Source: an uncultured Alphaproteobacteria bacterium (lineage in GTDB: Bacteria > Pseudomonadota > Alphaproteobacteria > Rhodobacterales > Rhodobacteraceae). From it: DNA of 64,000 bases. A program made the translations under genes and the position numbers. This document shows positions 1 through 8,810 of this stretch, one piece after another. Every line of letters begins with the position of its first letter. Position 1 is the stretch's first letter. The stretch is from positions 62,001 to 126,000 of the forward strand of contig CAKMYZ010000003.1 of assembly GCA_929200255.1 (NCBI GenBank), given 5' to 3'. The notes beneath the pieces were generated by a model that worked only from the letters and a program-made list of their open reading frames with translations, was not told the origin of the DNA and made no database searches.

Positions 1-252
1 CGTGCCCGCGGCCTCTTCGATTTGCGCAAAGGCTGCGGCGACAGCAGCAGGGTCAGCGACATCTGCCGTGACAGGCCGAAACTTGTCACCCAGTTCCGCT
101 GCCAGCTCTGCGAGGGGGGCAGCGCGCCGGCCAATCCCGGCGACCTGAACACCTGCGGCAACAAGCTGGCGACAAAGTGCGCGACCCAGTCCAGCGCCCG
201 CTCCGGTCACTACCGCCAAGCCATTTCTGATATCCTGCGAGTAATCGGTCAT
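1..252 (-). CDS. Short-chain dehydrogenase/reductase, partial (N-terminal 84 residues)
   Basis: The reading frame runs off the left edge, so only the first 84 residues are present. It begins MTDYSQDIRNG and carries the Rossmann glycine motif TGAGAGLGR at about residues 16-24, followed by a helix and an ADVADP segment expected of the cofactor-binding half of an SDR. The substrate cannot be told because the YxxxK active site lies outside the window. The start ATG (250-252) overlaps the TGA stop of the GMC oxidoreductase gene (249-251) in an ATGA arrangement, so the two are probably translationally coupled. It is the third gene of a GT2-GMC-SDR unit; oxidation and reduction of the same glycan or lipid-linked substrate is an inference. 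Confidence 0.8.
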   Translation of the reverse strand, partial: MTDYSQDIRNGLAVVTGAGAGLGRALCRQLVAAGVQVAGIGRRAAPLAELAAELGDKFRPVTADVADPAAVAAAFAQIEEAAGT

Positions 253-1862
253 GAAGCCACATCATCCTCTCTGGCCCGCAATTTCCTGTCGGTGATGATA
301 TCGGCCACCCGCAAGGCATTGGCGGCAATTGTCAGGCTAGGGTTCACACCCATTGATGTTGGCATAAAGGACCCGTCCGCAACATAGAGATTATCCAGAT
401 CATGTGCCTTGCAATCTGGGTCCAGCACAGACTGCGCCGGATCATCGCCAAATCGCAACGTGCCAATGGGATGACCCACATTGACCACCGGTTTGATCGA
501 CAAGAACATCATCCGCCACCATCCTAGGCGTCTGCGAATGACCCGCCGCAGGACGCTCTGCCGGGTGGGGATGTCGTGACCGACGGTATAGTGAAACGTA
601 AAGACCTCTGGGTCCTTGTCATTCAGCACAACCCGGTTCTTTGGCTCCGGGAACACCTCCATCTGCGCCACGAAAACATCGGCATTGCCAAAGAGTTTTG
701 CCGCCGCCAATGCCGGGATACTCAGCAGTTTTTTCAATCGCGTGAACCGCGCAAAGCGGGACCGGGCGAACTGCATTGTCAGAAAGTGCAGGATCGTGCC
801 ATAGGTCGCCTCATACCCCATGGATTGTACAAGACCGAGGCGTTGGCCTTTATTGAGGTAGAAATCTCTGGTCGATACGGCCCGACTGTTGCCGATGGGT
901 CTTCCCCCACGCCTCGGCCAGACCGCAAAGAAGTTGTCGATGTGAAACATCAACCCGCGCCCGACCCAATCGCTTGAATTGGCGCAGCCTTTGCCCGATT
1001 GACCGGGTGAGCGCAGCAATAAGGTGGGCGACCCGAAAGCGCCTGCCGCCAATAGATAGGTTTCAGCCTTCAGAACCGCAGTTTCATCATGCTGGTTGAC
1101 GCGCACCCCGGTAACGGTGCCCGGTTTACTCTCAATCAGCTCTTCAACATCACAACCTGACAACAGGCGGGCATTTCCGCTCGCCAGCGCAGGCTCAACC
1201 CCGGCAGAGCGCCCGTCCATCTTGCAGACACGCGGGCATTTGCCGCCAAGGCAATTTGCGCAACCGTCCACCCGTTTTTGCGCGATATGGGAATAGTAGG
1301 GATGCAAGCCGCGCGCCCGTAGATCATCCATCATCGCGGATTCTTCTTGTGTCAGCGCGGGCGGGGGGCGCAGTTTTGGCGATGGAACGTCCGAAAGGGC
1401 GTCACTATCACCACGCACATACAGCAGATCCTCGGCCTGATCAAAATACGGCAGGAAGTCTTCAAAGCCGATGGGCCAGCCACCTGTTGGATGTGCGACG
1501 CCGTCCGCCTCATCCAGATCATGCGGTTCAGGCCGTTCCAGTGCAGCTGCATAAAACACCGACGATCCGCCAATGCCGCTACCAAGTGGTGCAAAATAGC
1601 GCTTGACCGAATCCCCATCATGTTCCTCAACCCGCTTGGGCCAATAGCCACGTAATGTCCGGGCCAGCGGGTCATCGATATGATCGCGATAGGCCTGTTG
1701 CTCGGTCCGATACCCAGCCAGCCCTTTTTCAAGGAACAAGACAGACAGCCCGCGCTCGGCCAATCTGCGACCCGCCATACCGCCACCCATACCAGCGCCA
1801 ATAATGATAACGTCCCAGTCCTGCTTTGTTGCATCTTGTAGGCTCATCTCGGTCGCGGTCAT
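249..1862 (-). CDS. GMC-family FAD-dependent oxidoreductase
   Basis: A 537-residue glucose-methanol-choline family oxidoreductase. The FAD-binding motif IGAGMGGGMAGRR lies at residues 21-33. The C-terminus shows family hallmarks: a GHPIGT segment with the candidate catalytic histidine, and VADGSFMPTSMGVNPSLT near the end. A compact cysteine cluster (CANCLGGKCPRVCK) in the middle is seen in some bacterial GMC members. I chose the ATG at 1862 (MTATEMSL) over a longer frame from 1916 because it overlaps the stop of the upstream glycosyltransferase as ATGA. No signal peptide is visible, so it is probably cytoplasmic. The substrate is unknown; its place in a glycosyltransferase unit suggests a sugar or polyol. 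Confidence 0.85.
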   Translation of the reverse strand: MTATEMSLQDATKQDWDVIIIGAGMGGGMAGRRLAERGLSVLFLEKGLAGYRTEQQAYRDHIDDPLARTLRGYWPKRVEEHDGDSVKRYFAPLGSGIGGSSVFYAAALERPEPHDLDEADGVAHPTGGWPIGFEDFLPYFDQAEDLLYVRGDSDALSDVPSPKLRPPPALTQEESAMMDDLRARGLHPYYSHIAQKRVDGCANCLGGKCPRVCKMDGRSAGVEPALASGNARLLSGCDVEELIESKPGTVTGVRVNQHDETAVLKAETYLLAAGAFGSPTLLLRSPGQSGKGCANSSDWVGRGLMFHIDNFFAVWPRRGGRPIGNSRAVSTRDFYLNKGQRLGLVQSMGYEATYGTILHFLTMQFARSRFARFTRLKKLLSIPALAAAKLFGNADVFVAQMEVFPEPKNRVVLNDKDPEVFTFHYTVGHDIPTRQSVLRRVIRRRLGWWRMMFLSIKPVVNVGHPIGTLRFGDDPAQSVLDPDCKAHDLDNLYVADGSFMPTSMGVNPSLTIAANALRVADIITDRKLRAREDDVAS

Positions 1863-2683
1863 CGTCCACGGCTCCACGATGTTTCGCCTTTGCGTCGCAC
1901 AGCAATGCTGACGCAAACATAGGTCACAAAGCCAACAGGATCAGAAACGGCCAGCCGTATCAGAAGGCCCAAGGTCAGGGGGGGTTTGCCTTCACGATCC
2001 AGAATACCGGGATAAAGCTGTTCCAACTCGGCGACGCCTGCGTCCTGTCTGCGCCGCACGCGAACCAGAGCTGAGAAACCTTCAACCAAGGGCCACGTGT
2101 AAGAGGTTGACACACGAACCCGTTCTTCGGGCGTGAACTGTAGACGCACAAAGGTGTCGTCAGAAATGATTGGTGGAAAGGCATCCCAACGCGCGCGCCC
2201 ACTGGCATTTACAGCAAAAAGCCCGGCCCCCGGCACGCCTGCGGTCATGAAGGGCAAGCGTGTCCAGATGCGGCCATAGGCCCGCGTGATCCGGCTTTTG
2301 GCTCGGGTAACAACCATGGTACCGCTGGCATAGGCGGGCACATCTCCCTGCAATGCCTTAGCAAGCTCGCTTAGAAGACCTGGCGACATCACGACATCCG
2401 CGTCCAGATAGGCCCTGATGTCCCCCGTCGCTACCGCATCCGCCCGGTTGAGCGCCTGTGGCTTCCCACCTTCCGGGGCATCTAGAACGTCCAGCTGCCA
2501 GCCCCTTTTGGTAAACTGCGCCTCATAGCCACGCGCAATCTGTACCGTCGCATCGGTACAGGCGTTGGCAGAGACGATCACCTGGACGGGTTGCACAGTT
2601 TGTTGCGCCAGCAAACCTTCAAGGCAGGCACCAATGTAGCCTTCTTCGTTATTGGACGGGATGATCACAGAGATTGCTAACAT
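1859..2683 (-). CDS. Family 2 glycosyltransferase
   Basis: A 274-residue GT2 (GT-A fold) glycosyltransferase. It opens with the typical strand SVIIPSNNEEGYI, has GGKPQALN at about residues 72-79 and the nucleotide-sugar/metal-binding DAD at 94-96 (AYLDADVV). A short hydrophobic stretch near the C-terminus (about residues 235-258) may associate with the membrane. It starts the minus-strand unit GT2-GMC-SDR and its TGA overlaps the next start as ATGA. It is divergent from the SGNH-like gene across a 340-nt gap. Donor and acceptor sugars cannot be inferred. Confidence 0.88.
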   Translation of the reverse strand: MLAISVIIPSNNEEGYIGACLEGLLAQQTVQPVQVIVSANACTDATVQIARGYEAQFTKRGWQLDVLDAPEGGKPQALNRADAVATGDIRAYLDADVVMSPGLLSELAKALQGDVPAYASGTMVVTRAKSRITRAYGRIWTRLPFMTAGVPGAGLFAVNASGRARWDAFPPIISDDTFVRLQFTPEERVRVSTSYTWPLVEGFSALVRVRRRQDAGVAELEQLYPGILDREGKPPLTLGLLIRLAVSDPVGFVTYVCVSIAVRRKGETSWSRGR

Positions 2684-3023
2684 GGTCTTTTGTATTCAAC
2701 CTTTTGAACAGTGCACGATATGTGGGGCAAGAAGACCAGACAGAAGGAGAGCCAATATCGACATCAAACACATCACAACAAACCAAGACATGCGCGACCT
2801 TATTGGCAGAAGTACGGCCTCGCCACCCTCATCATACGGCTTTTTGCACCCTGGGCAGTTGTCGTACCTGCCCAAAATTGTCGCACACGTCCCTGCATCA
2901 GGCTGTGGCGCTCCGGACTCGTGTTGAAAAAGCTGGTATTCTCAGCCAGACTGTCACATCTGGATTGTAGGCTGCCAGTGACCATTAGTATCGATAACCA
3001 GTGATTTGAAAGGCTTTGCGCCC
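2684..3023. other. Divergent intergenic region, no gene seen
   Basis: This 340-nt region separates the divergently transcribed GT2 and SGNH-like genes. Short ORFs exist on both strands but have no convincing ribosome binding site or protein-like composition. It presumably holds promoters for both units; I could not assign a clear operator or hairpin. Confidence 0.5.
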
Positions 3024-3929
3024 ATGAACTTTCTTTCCAAACTGAAAACATCTCTGAAAAATGCGGCCCTTGTTGGTGCATTGGGTATTGCAGCGGTTCC
3101 TGCGCAGGGCGCAGGTCACGAAGATAGTGAACGGCGCACCTTTATCTTTGGGCACAGTCTGATCAACAACGGATCTGCGCGCTCTGCTGTGCCCTATTGG
3201 ATGGTGCAATTCGCCGGTGCGGATCAGAAGCGGTTCAAATTTGCCGGGCAGTATGGGTTTCACTGGGATCATGCCAACAACCTGCCACCGGAATCCGACT
3301 GGGGTTTTGATGGCGCGCCCGCATTCTGGGATCACAACCTACAGAGCTTTGCCAGTGCGGGGTTTGACTCCATCCTCTTTACCCCGGTGAATTTTGTGCA
3401 AAACGAAAGCCCGACGGCTAATCTGGATTGGGCGGGTGGCTCGACCGCCGGGATCACACTCCGGGTAATTGATTGGGTTGCTGCACAGGAACCTGGGATC
3501 GAGGTCTTCATCTATGAAAACTGGCCCGAAATGCAGATCAACAGCTTTCCGCCGACCACCGGAGAGTTTGACGACTACAACGCCTTTGTTCTGGGCGGGT
3601 TCAGTGACTGGTGGGACGCATACCACGATGCCCTACAGGATGCGCGCCCGGACTTGCAGATCACATCGATCCCCGTCGGCCCGATCATCGCAAAGATGAT
3701 CAGCCAGACATCATTGCTGTCTGGTATGTCCGTGACCGATTTTTACAAAGACGGCGACCCACATGGAACTGACACAACATATTTCCTTGCAAGCTTGATC
3801 ACCTATGCGGGCATGTTTGAAACAGCGCCTCCGGCAGGCATCAATGTGCCCAACGGCATCCACCCTGTTGTCAAGGCGAACTACGCCGGTATCTCGCAAT
3901 TCATTGCCGCCGAACTTGGCGTAGACTGA
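3024..3929 (+). CDS. Secreted SGNH/GDSL-like protein
   Basis: A 301-residue protein with a Sec signal peptide (positive start, hydrophobic core, likely cleavage near VPAQG-A at about residue 29). The mature N-terminus has FIFGHSLIN, matching block I of SGNH hydrolases with Ser45 as candidate nucleophile. The C-terminus has NGIHP (277-281), matching block V, but the usual catalytic Asp is Asn277. The ATG at 3024 is preferred over an upstream TTG at 3006 because AAAGG precedes it and the signal peptide then has normal length. Lying between glycosyltransferase genes, it may act on periplasmic polysaccharide acyl groups; this is inference. A non-catalytic role is possible given the Asp change. 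Confidence 0.65.
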   Translation: MNFLSKLKTSLKNAALVGALGIAAVPAQGAGHEDSERRTFIFGHSLINNGSARSAVPYWMVQFAGADQKRFKFAGQYGFHWDHANNLPPESDWGFDGAPAFWDHNLQSFASAGFDSILFTPVNFVQNESPTANLDWAGGSTAGITLRVIDWVAAQEPGIEVFIYENWPEMQINSFPPTTGEFDDYNAFVLGGFSDWWDAYHDALQDARPDLQITSIPVGPIIAKMISQTSLLSGMSVTDFYKDGDPHGTDTTYFLASLITYAGMFETAPPAGINVPNGIHPVVKANYAGISQFIAAELGVD

Positions 3930-4056
3930 GTTTCAAATGCAATTGGGTAAACACGCGGCCGTTTTCAGATGCCTGCCATTTTTGCCAGCACCAGCGCTGG
4001 CAAGGATAAGCCCGCCCTCCGCACTACTACGACAACATTGAAGCTGGTCCGTCACG

Positions 4057-5343
4057 ATGCCCAAACGCATGAAAGTCCTTGTCGTTGCCGAAGCAGCCAA
4101 CCCTGAATGGGTCAGTGTACCACTGGTGGGTTGGTCACTTGCCAATGCCTTGCGCGAGGTCGCTGACGTTCACATCGTCACGCAGATCCGCAATCGCGAT
4201 GCCTTCAAGCGTGCAGGTCTGGTCGAAGGCGTGGATTTCACTGCTATCGACAGCGAGGCCATTGCCGCCCCGATGTATAAGGCAGCCAATGTGCTGCGCA
4301 TGGGAGATGGCAAAGGTTGGACGACGCTTACCGCGATTGATGCGCTGACCTACCCCTACTTTGAACGGCTGGTGTGGAAACGCTTCGGCAAAGACATTCG
4401 TGCGGGGGGCTATGATATTGTCCATCGGGTGACACCGCTTTCCCCAACAACGGCCTCACCTCTCGCGGCCAAGGTCGCGCGGGCGGGCGTGCCTTTCATG
4501 CTTGGGCCGCTCAATGGTGGTGTGCCGTGGCCGCAAGGCTTTGAGTCCGAGCGCAGGCGCGAGCGGGAATGGCTGTCTTATGTGCGCAGTGCCTATAAAC
4601 TTAATCCGCAGCGCAGACGCATGTTGCGTAGTAGCGCTGCCATTCTCGCCGGATCGCGCCATACGGCAAGTGAATTGCCGGATTACGCGCAGGACCGTGT
4701 GATCTGGTTGCCTGAGAATGCGATCAATCCGACGCGCTTTAACCTTTTGTCGGCACAAGACATCACCGGTCCGATCAGAGCCTGCTTTATTGGACGCCTT
4801 GTGCCTTACAAAGGACCGGACATGTTGTTGGAGGCAGCCGCTGAACCGCTGCGTGATGGCGGTCTCGTGCTTGACCTGATCGGTGATGGGCCAATGCGCC
4901 CAGCGCTTGAGGCGCAGGCAAAGGAACTTGGCATCAGCAACGTAGTCACCTTCCACGGCAATCTGCCGCATGAAGATGTTCAGTCTGTCGCGGCCAAGGC
5001 AAACCTGTTGACCTTTCCATCAATCCGCGAATTTGGCGGCGGCGTCGTTCTGGAAGCGATGGCGCTGGGCGTTGTGCCGATGGTCGTCGACTATGCAGGA
5101 CCGGGGGAATTGGTCACGGATGACGTGGGCTTCAAAGTCCCAATCGGTACCCGTGCCGAGATCGTGTCTGCATTCGCGGCAAAGCTAAACGCCGTGCTGA
5201 ACGATCCCTCAGGCCTGCCCATCCTTGCAAAGGCGGCGCATACGCGCGTTCAGGATGCCTTTACCTGGCAGGCAAAGGCACGGCAGGTTGCGCAAGTCTA
5301 TGACTGGGTCGTTGAGGGCGGGGCGAAACCGGTTCTGTTATGA
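4057..5343 (+). CDS. Family 4 (group 1) glycosyltransferase
   Basis: A 428-residue GT-B glycosyltransferase. The N-terminal half begins MKVLVVAEAANPEW and holds GPLNGGVPWP, typical of retaining GT4 enzymes. The C-terminal domain has IGRLVPYKGPDMLLEA at about residue 245 and the E-x7-E donor-site motif (EFGGGVVLE) at about 325-333. A second ATG at 4069 (MKVLVV) is an equally reasonable start because neither has a strong Shine-Dalgarno sequence. The gene converges on manC with only 4 nt between stop codons. It probably adds one sugar during surface-polysaccharide assembly; the linkage cannot be read from sequence. Confidence 0.87.
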   Translation: MPKRMKVLVVAEAANPEWVSVPLVGWSLANALREVADVHIVTQIRNRDAFKRAGLVEGVDFTAIDSEAIAAPMYKAANVLRMGDGKGWTTLTAIDALTYPYFERLVWKRFGKDIRAGGYDIVHRVTPLSPTTASPLAAKVARAGVPFMLGPLNGGVPWPQGFESERRREREWLSYVRSAYKLNPQRRRMLRSSAAILAGSRHTASELPDYAQDRVIWLPENAINPTRFNLLSAQDITGPIRACFIGRLVPYKGPDMLLEAAAEPLRDGGLVLDLIGDGPMRPALEAQAKELGISNVVTFHGNLPHEDVQSVAAKANLLTFPSIREFGGGVVLEAMALGVVPMVVDYAGPGELVTDDVGFKVPIGTRAEIVSAFAAKLNAVLNDPSGLPILAKAAHTRVQDAFTWQAKARQVAQVYDWVVEGGAKPVLL

Positions 5344-5347
5344 TTGA

Positions 5348-6787
5348 TCAGGTACGCCCATATTTGTCTTCGAACCGCACGATATCGTCCTCGCCCAGAT
5401 AGCTGCCTGATTGCACCTCTATCAGGTCCAGTGGGATCTTGCCGGGGTTTTCGAGCGCATGAATTTCGCCCAGCGGAATATATGTCGACTCGTTCTCGGA
5501 CAGCAGGATCGTTTCCTCACCGCGGGTGACTTTGGCACAACCACGCACAACGACCCAGTGTTCAGCGCGGTGATGGTGCTTTTGGACGGATAGTTTGGCA
5601 CCGGGGTTCACGGTGATCCGCTTCACCTGATGCCGGTCACCAATGTCGATGCTGTCGTATCTCCCCCAGGGGCGATAGACCACACGGTGATGATCCAACT
5701 CGGGGCGATCTGCTGCTGTCATCTTTGCGACAAGCGCCTTGATCTCATCGATCCTGGCTTTGGGGGCGACAAATACGGCATCCTTCGTCTCGACCACCAC
5801 CATATCCTGAAGCCCCACCGCAGCGACCATACGGCTACCTGCGTGAATATAGTTACCAGAGCCGTTCAAACTGAGGACATCGCCGATCTCGCAGTTGCCA
5901 TCCGCATTTTTCTCGGAAGCCTCCCACAGGGCAGACCAAGACCCAATATCACTCCAGCCTGCATCGATTGGCAGGACAGCGGCGCTTTCGGTCTGTTCCA
6001 TAACGGCATAATCGATGGACTCGTCAGGGCAGGCCAGAAATGCGGCTTCGTCAAAGCGCAGGAAGTCCATGTCATCCGCCTTGCCGGCATAGGCATCGCG
6101 GCACGCCGTCATAATATCAGGGCGGAACCTTTCCAGCTCTTCAAGATAGCGGCTTGCGCGGAACAAAAAAATGCCGCTGTTCCAAGAATAGCCACCTGTC
6201 GACAGATATTCCTCTGCGGTGGCCAGGTTTGGCTTCTCGACAAATGCATCAACAACCAAAGCATCGCTCCCTGCTATGGCATCACCCGCACGGATGTAGC
6301 CATAGCCTGTTTCAGGGCGGGATGGTGTGATTCCAAATGTCACCAATTTGCCGGATTGTGCCAAAGGCAGGGCCGCATCGACAGCGGCTGTAAACGCGGC
6401 GGGATCGCTTAGCTTGTGATCTGCTGGCATGACCAACAACACGGGATCGTCGCCATCAGACCCGGCGTGCAAGGCGGCCAAGGCAATCGCAGGAGCAGTA
6501 TTGCGGCCTATAGGTTCTAGCAAGATGCGCGCACCGTCCTGCCCCATCTGCCGTATCTGTTCAGCGGCAAGAAAGCGGGTTTCCTCATTGCAAATCACTA
6601 ACGGCGACGCACAGTGTAACGCTGACGTACGCGTGACCGTTGCCTGCAGCATCGTGACCTCGCCATCAAGTGCGAGGTACTGTTTGGCATAGTGTTTGCG
6701 CGAAAGTGGCCACAGACGTGTGCCGGAGCCACCTGCAAGAATGACGGGCAGAATAGCGGCTGAAGGGCTTTGGGTTGTTTGGGGCAC
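5348..6787 (-). CDS. manC: Mannose-1-phosphate guanylyltransferase / mannose-6-phosphate isomerase
   Basis: A 479-residue bifunctional type II enzyme that makes GDP-mannose from mannose-1-P and GTP and interconverts fructose-6-P and mannose-6-P. The pyrophosphorylase motif [12 protein letters not shown] is at residues 19-30 and the sugar-binding FVEKP at about 180. The C-terminal cupin-like isomerase domain carries [11 protein letters not shown] at about 400 and [11 protein letters not shown]. Length matches the ManC/AlgA/XanB family. The start is GTG, with AGGAG about 10 nt upstream. With phosphomannomutase (25941), Gmd (29508) and Fcl (28537) it completes a GDP-L-fucose pathway, although the genes are scattered. 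Confidence 0.95.
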   Translation of the reverse strand: MPQTTQSPSAAILPVILAGGSGTRLWPLSRKHYAKQYLALDGEVTMLQATVTRTSALHCASPLVICNEETRFLAAEQIRQMGQDGARILLEPIGRNTAPAIALAALHAGSDGDDPVLLVMPADHKLSDPAAFTAAVDAALPLAQSGKLVTFGITPSRPETGYGYIRAGDAIAGSDALVVDAFVEKPNLATAEEYLSTGGYSWNSGIFLFRASRYLEELERFRPDIMTACRDAYAGKADDMDFLRFDEAAFLACPDESIDYAVMEQTESAAVLPIDAGWSDIGSWSALWEASEKNADGNCEIGDVLSLNGSGNYIHAGSRMVAAVGLQDMVVVETKDAVFVAPKARIDEIKALVAKMTAADRPELDHHRVVYRPWGRYDSIDIGDRHQVKRITVNPGAKLSVQKHHHRAEHWVVVRGCAKVTRGEETILLSENESTYIPLGEIHALENPGKIPLDLIEVQSGSYLGEDDIVRFEDKYGRT

Positions 6788-7234
6788 GAAAATTCAACTC
6801 CTGATATACGCGTCATCGGCGCGGACACCAAAGTACCGTCAACCACGACCAACAAAAAACCTTTGCAGCGCGACTCGCCACGCCTCATGCTTAGTTGAAA
6901 ACGGAGAATCTCACCAGTTCGACTCACCAGGGTAAGGAAAAACTGACTTTAAGTAAGGCAGCGACCATAACACACTGGTTCCAATAGAGCGACAATATGA
7001 AACCATAGGCGCTATCATATACTCAATTGGCCAAAAAATTAACGAAGTGTGAACGAATTGGACTTTTTTTATGGCGGTTTGGCCACTATTATCTGTAAGG
7101 GTGGGCAGTGGCGTTTTGAAGTCAGTGTCTTGTAACACATCGGTTAAATGGAACGCCTGTTTATACGTTCCTTGATAAAGTTAGTGTCGCAATTCTTGGG
7201 CACGTGTTGGTTAGAAACGAGTGAAAAATTGAAA
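6788..7234. other. Divergent AT-rich intergenic region
   Basis: About 450 nt between manC and the sugar transferase, clearly AT-richer than its neighbours. It contains one near match to a CtrA site (TTAA-N7-TGAA at 7039-7053). No gene, clear hairpin or repeat was seen. Promoters for both divergent genes are expected here but I could not place them with confidence. Confidence 0.4.
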
Positions 7235-7912
7235 ATGGCTACGAATTTTCCCAGTGCATCCAAGCACACGAAATCACGCCCCATAACATCCCCCATGTCA
7301 GAGGTCGGCGTCTACGAAGTGGGCTTCAAGCGGCTATTTGATGTCATCAGTGTTGCTTTGGCGCTTCCGATCCTTGCACCGTTGATTGCCGCCTTGGCCT
7401 TCCTTGTATCTCGCGATGGCAGCAGCGCGTTTTACATGCAGGAACGCGTCGGTCGTAACGGCCGAATCTATAAGATCTGGAAACTGCGGACGATGGTCGT
7501 GAACGCGGACCAGCAGTTGCAAAAGTATCTGGACGAAAACCCTGATGCAGCCGCCGAATGGGCGCTGACACAAAAGCTTAAGAACGATCCACGGATCACA
7601 TCTCTTGGTCATTTACTGCGCAAAAGCTCGCTTGATGAGCTGCCGCAGCTTTGGAACGTGTTGATTGGCGACATGAGCCTTGTTGGCCCGCGCCCTATGA
7701 TGCCCGAGCAGATCGATATGTATCCAGGTCGCGCATATTATACGCAACGCCCCGGCATTACAGGCAGCTGGCAGGTGTCGGAACGGAACCAATCCAGCTT
7801 TGCTGATCGTGCACGCTTTGATACGGACTACGTCGCAAGATTGTCGTTTGTAAATGACATCAAACTGCTGTTCGCGACCTGCCGCGTTGTCGTTAAAGGG
7901 ACCGGTTACTAA
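7235..7912 (+). CDS. ExoY-type polyprenyl-phosphate sugar phosphotransferase
   Basis: A 225-residue bacterial sugar transferase of the short, ExoY-like type: one membrane segment near residues 36-58 followed by the catalytic domain. Motifs are FKRLFDV before the membrane segment, YKIWKLRTM, SLDELPQLWNVL, GDMSLVGPRP and PGITGSWQVSERN. Such enzymes transfer a hexose-1-phosphate from a nucleotide sugar to undecaprenyl phosphate, the first step of repeat-unit assembly at the inner membrane. The start is uncertain: the frame is open from 7148, and 7235 (MATNFPS) and 7295 (MSEVGVY) are candidates, none with a strong Shine-Dalgarno site. It is followed by a Wza-like export gene, consistent with a polysaccharide locus. 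Confidence 0.9.
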   Translation: MATNFPSASKHTKSRPITSPMSEVGVYEVGFKRLFDVISVALALPILAPLIAALAFLVSRDGSSAFYMQERVGRNGRIYKIWKLRTMVVNADQQLQKYLDENPDAAAEWALTQKLKNDPRITSLGHLLRKSSLDELPQLWNVLIGDMSLVGPRPMMPEQIDMYPGRAYYTQRPGITGSWQVSERNQSSFADRARFDTDYVARLSFVNDIKLLFATCRVVVKGTGY

Positions 7913-7932
7913 GCTGGCCCAACCCGAACTTC

Positions 7933-7965
7933 TTACCAGCAGGTGTTGCATGCTCTTGCTGGTAA
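7933..7965. repeat. Inverted repeat after the sugar transferase gene
   Basis: TTACCAGCA (7933-7941) pairs perfectly with TGCTGGTAA (7957-7965) around a 15-nt loop that itself contains GCATGC. A third related palindrome CCAGCTGG follows at 7971-7978. It starts 20 nt after the stop codon. No T-run follows, so it is not a standard intrinsic terminator; it could protect the transcript end or bind a protein. Confidence 0.45.
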
Positions 7966-8120
7966 ACAAACCAGCTGGTCCTTGCAAAGATCGGCACGTC
8001 CGCTTTGCTGTTTGCGCCCGCTCTCGGACTGGCGCGAAATGGGCAGAAGTATCAAGATTTGCGGCATATTTGGCACGTGGCCGCGTTTTTCGATGTGTGC
8101 TAGCGTTTTGATCGCCGTGA

Positions 8121-8136
8121 TTGACGTTAACATCAA
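8121..8136. promoter_or_regulatory. Imperfect palindrome upstream of wza-like gene
   Basis: TTGACGTTAACATCAA is a 16-bp near-perfect palindrome (two mismatched positions) about 55 nt before the start of the short Wza-like gene. It could be an operator, or its TTGACG could be a -35 element. No protein can be assigned. Confidence 0.3.
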
Positions 8137-8190
8137 TACAGTGCTGGGGCGTCCTGTGCCCGTGTTCCTAACTAGTCAAAAGGCCATGTC

Positions 8191-8772
8191 ATGACCCGAA
8201 TTACCACCTTTCTAGGGCTTCTTCTGAGTCTCGTATTTTTGTCTACTATGACCGTCGCACAGAGTTACCGGGTTCAGCCGGGCGATACTCTCGCCATCGA
8301 AGTGATTGAGGATTCCAGCCTGAACCGGACCGTTCTGGTCACACCTGATGGGCGCATTTCGCTACCTGGCGCTGGCGTGCTCCGGGTGAGCGGGCGCACA
8401 ATTGAACAAATCCAGGCCGTTTTGGCAGAACGCCTGTCGCCAAACTTCGTCAGCCCCCCAAACGTCTTTGTCGGTGTATCGGCGCTTGCACCAGAGGATG
8501 AAGACCCACCTGTACGCCGTATTTATGTTGTGGGCGAAGCCACGAACACCGGGCTTATTGAGGTCGTACCTGGCGCAACTCTGATGCATGCCATTGCCCA
8601 ATTCGGCGGGTTTACCAACTTTGCCGCGACCAAGCGTATCCAGCTGCGTCGCGGTTCTGAAATCTTCGCGATCGATTACGAGCAAATCCTGAATGGCAGC
8701 AGCAACAATGGTGCTATTGTCCTGCGCCAAGGTGACGTCATCGTCGTGCCGCAGCGCAAGTTATTCGAATAG
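8191..8772 (+). CDS. Short Wza-like polysaccharide export protein
   Basis: A 193-residue periplasmic protein with a cleavable signal peptide (cleavage near TVAQ-S, residue 24) and no lipobox cysteine. YRVQPGDTLAIEV opens the poly-export domain, with PDGRISLPGAGVLRVSGRT and a conserved-looking second half (IYVVGEATNTGLIEV, GDVIVVP) resembling a single SLBB module. It is about half the length of Escherichia coli Wza (about 380 residues), so it cannot contain all Wza domains. It is followed closely by a beta-barrel-like gene that may provide the outer-membrane channel; this pairing is inference. A role in exopolysaccharide secretion is likely. Confidence 0.85.
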   Translation: MTRITTFLGLLLSLVFLSTMTVAQSYRVQPGDTLAIEVIEDSSLNRTVLVTPDGRISLPGAGVLRVSGRTIEQIQAVLAERLSPNFVSPPNVFVGVSALAPEDEDPPVRRIYVVGEATNTGLIEVVPGATLMHAIAQFGGFTNFAATKRIQLRRGSEIFAIDYEQILNGSSNNGAIVLRQGDVIVVPQRKLFE

Positions 8773-8810
8773 GCCAATCACCCCAAGCTGCCGTTGGGGG
8801 GCGGTTGAAT

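Noticed and set aside
5630..6412. 260-residue plus-strand ORF opposite manC
   Set aside because: Antisense to an enzyme with full motifs; Cys/His-rich low-quality sequence.
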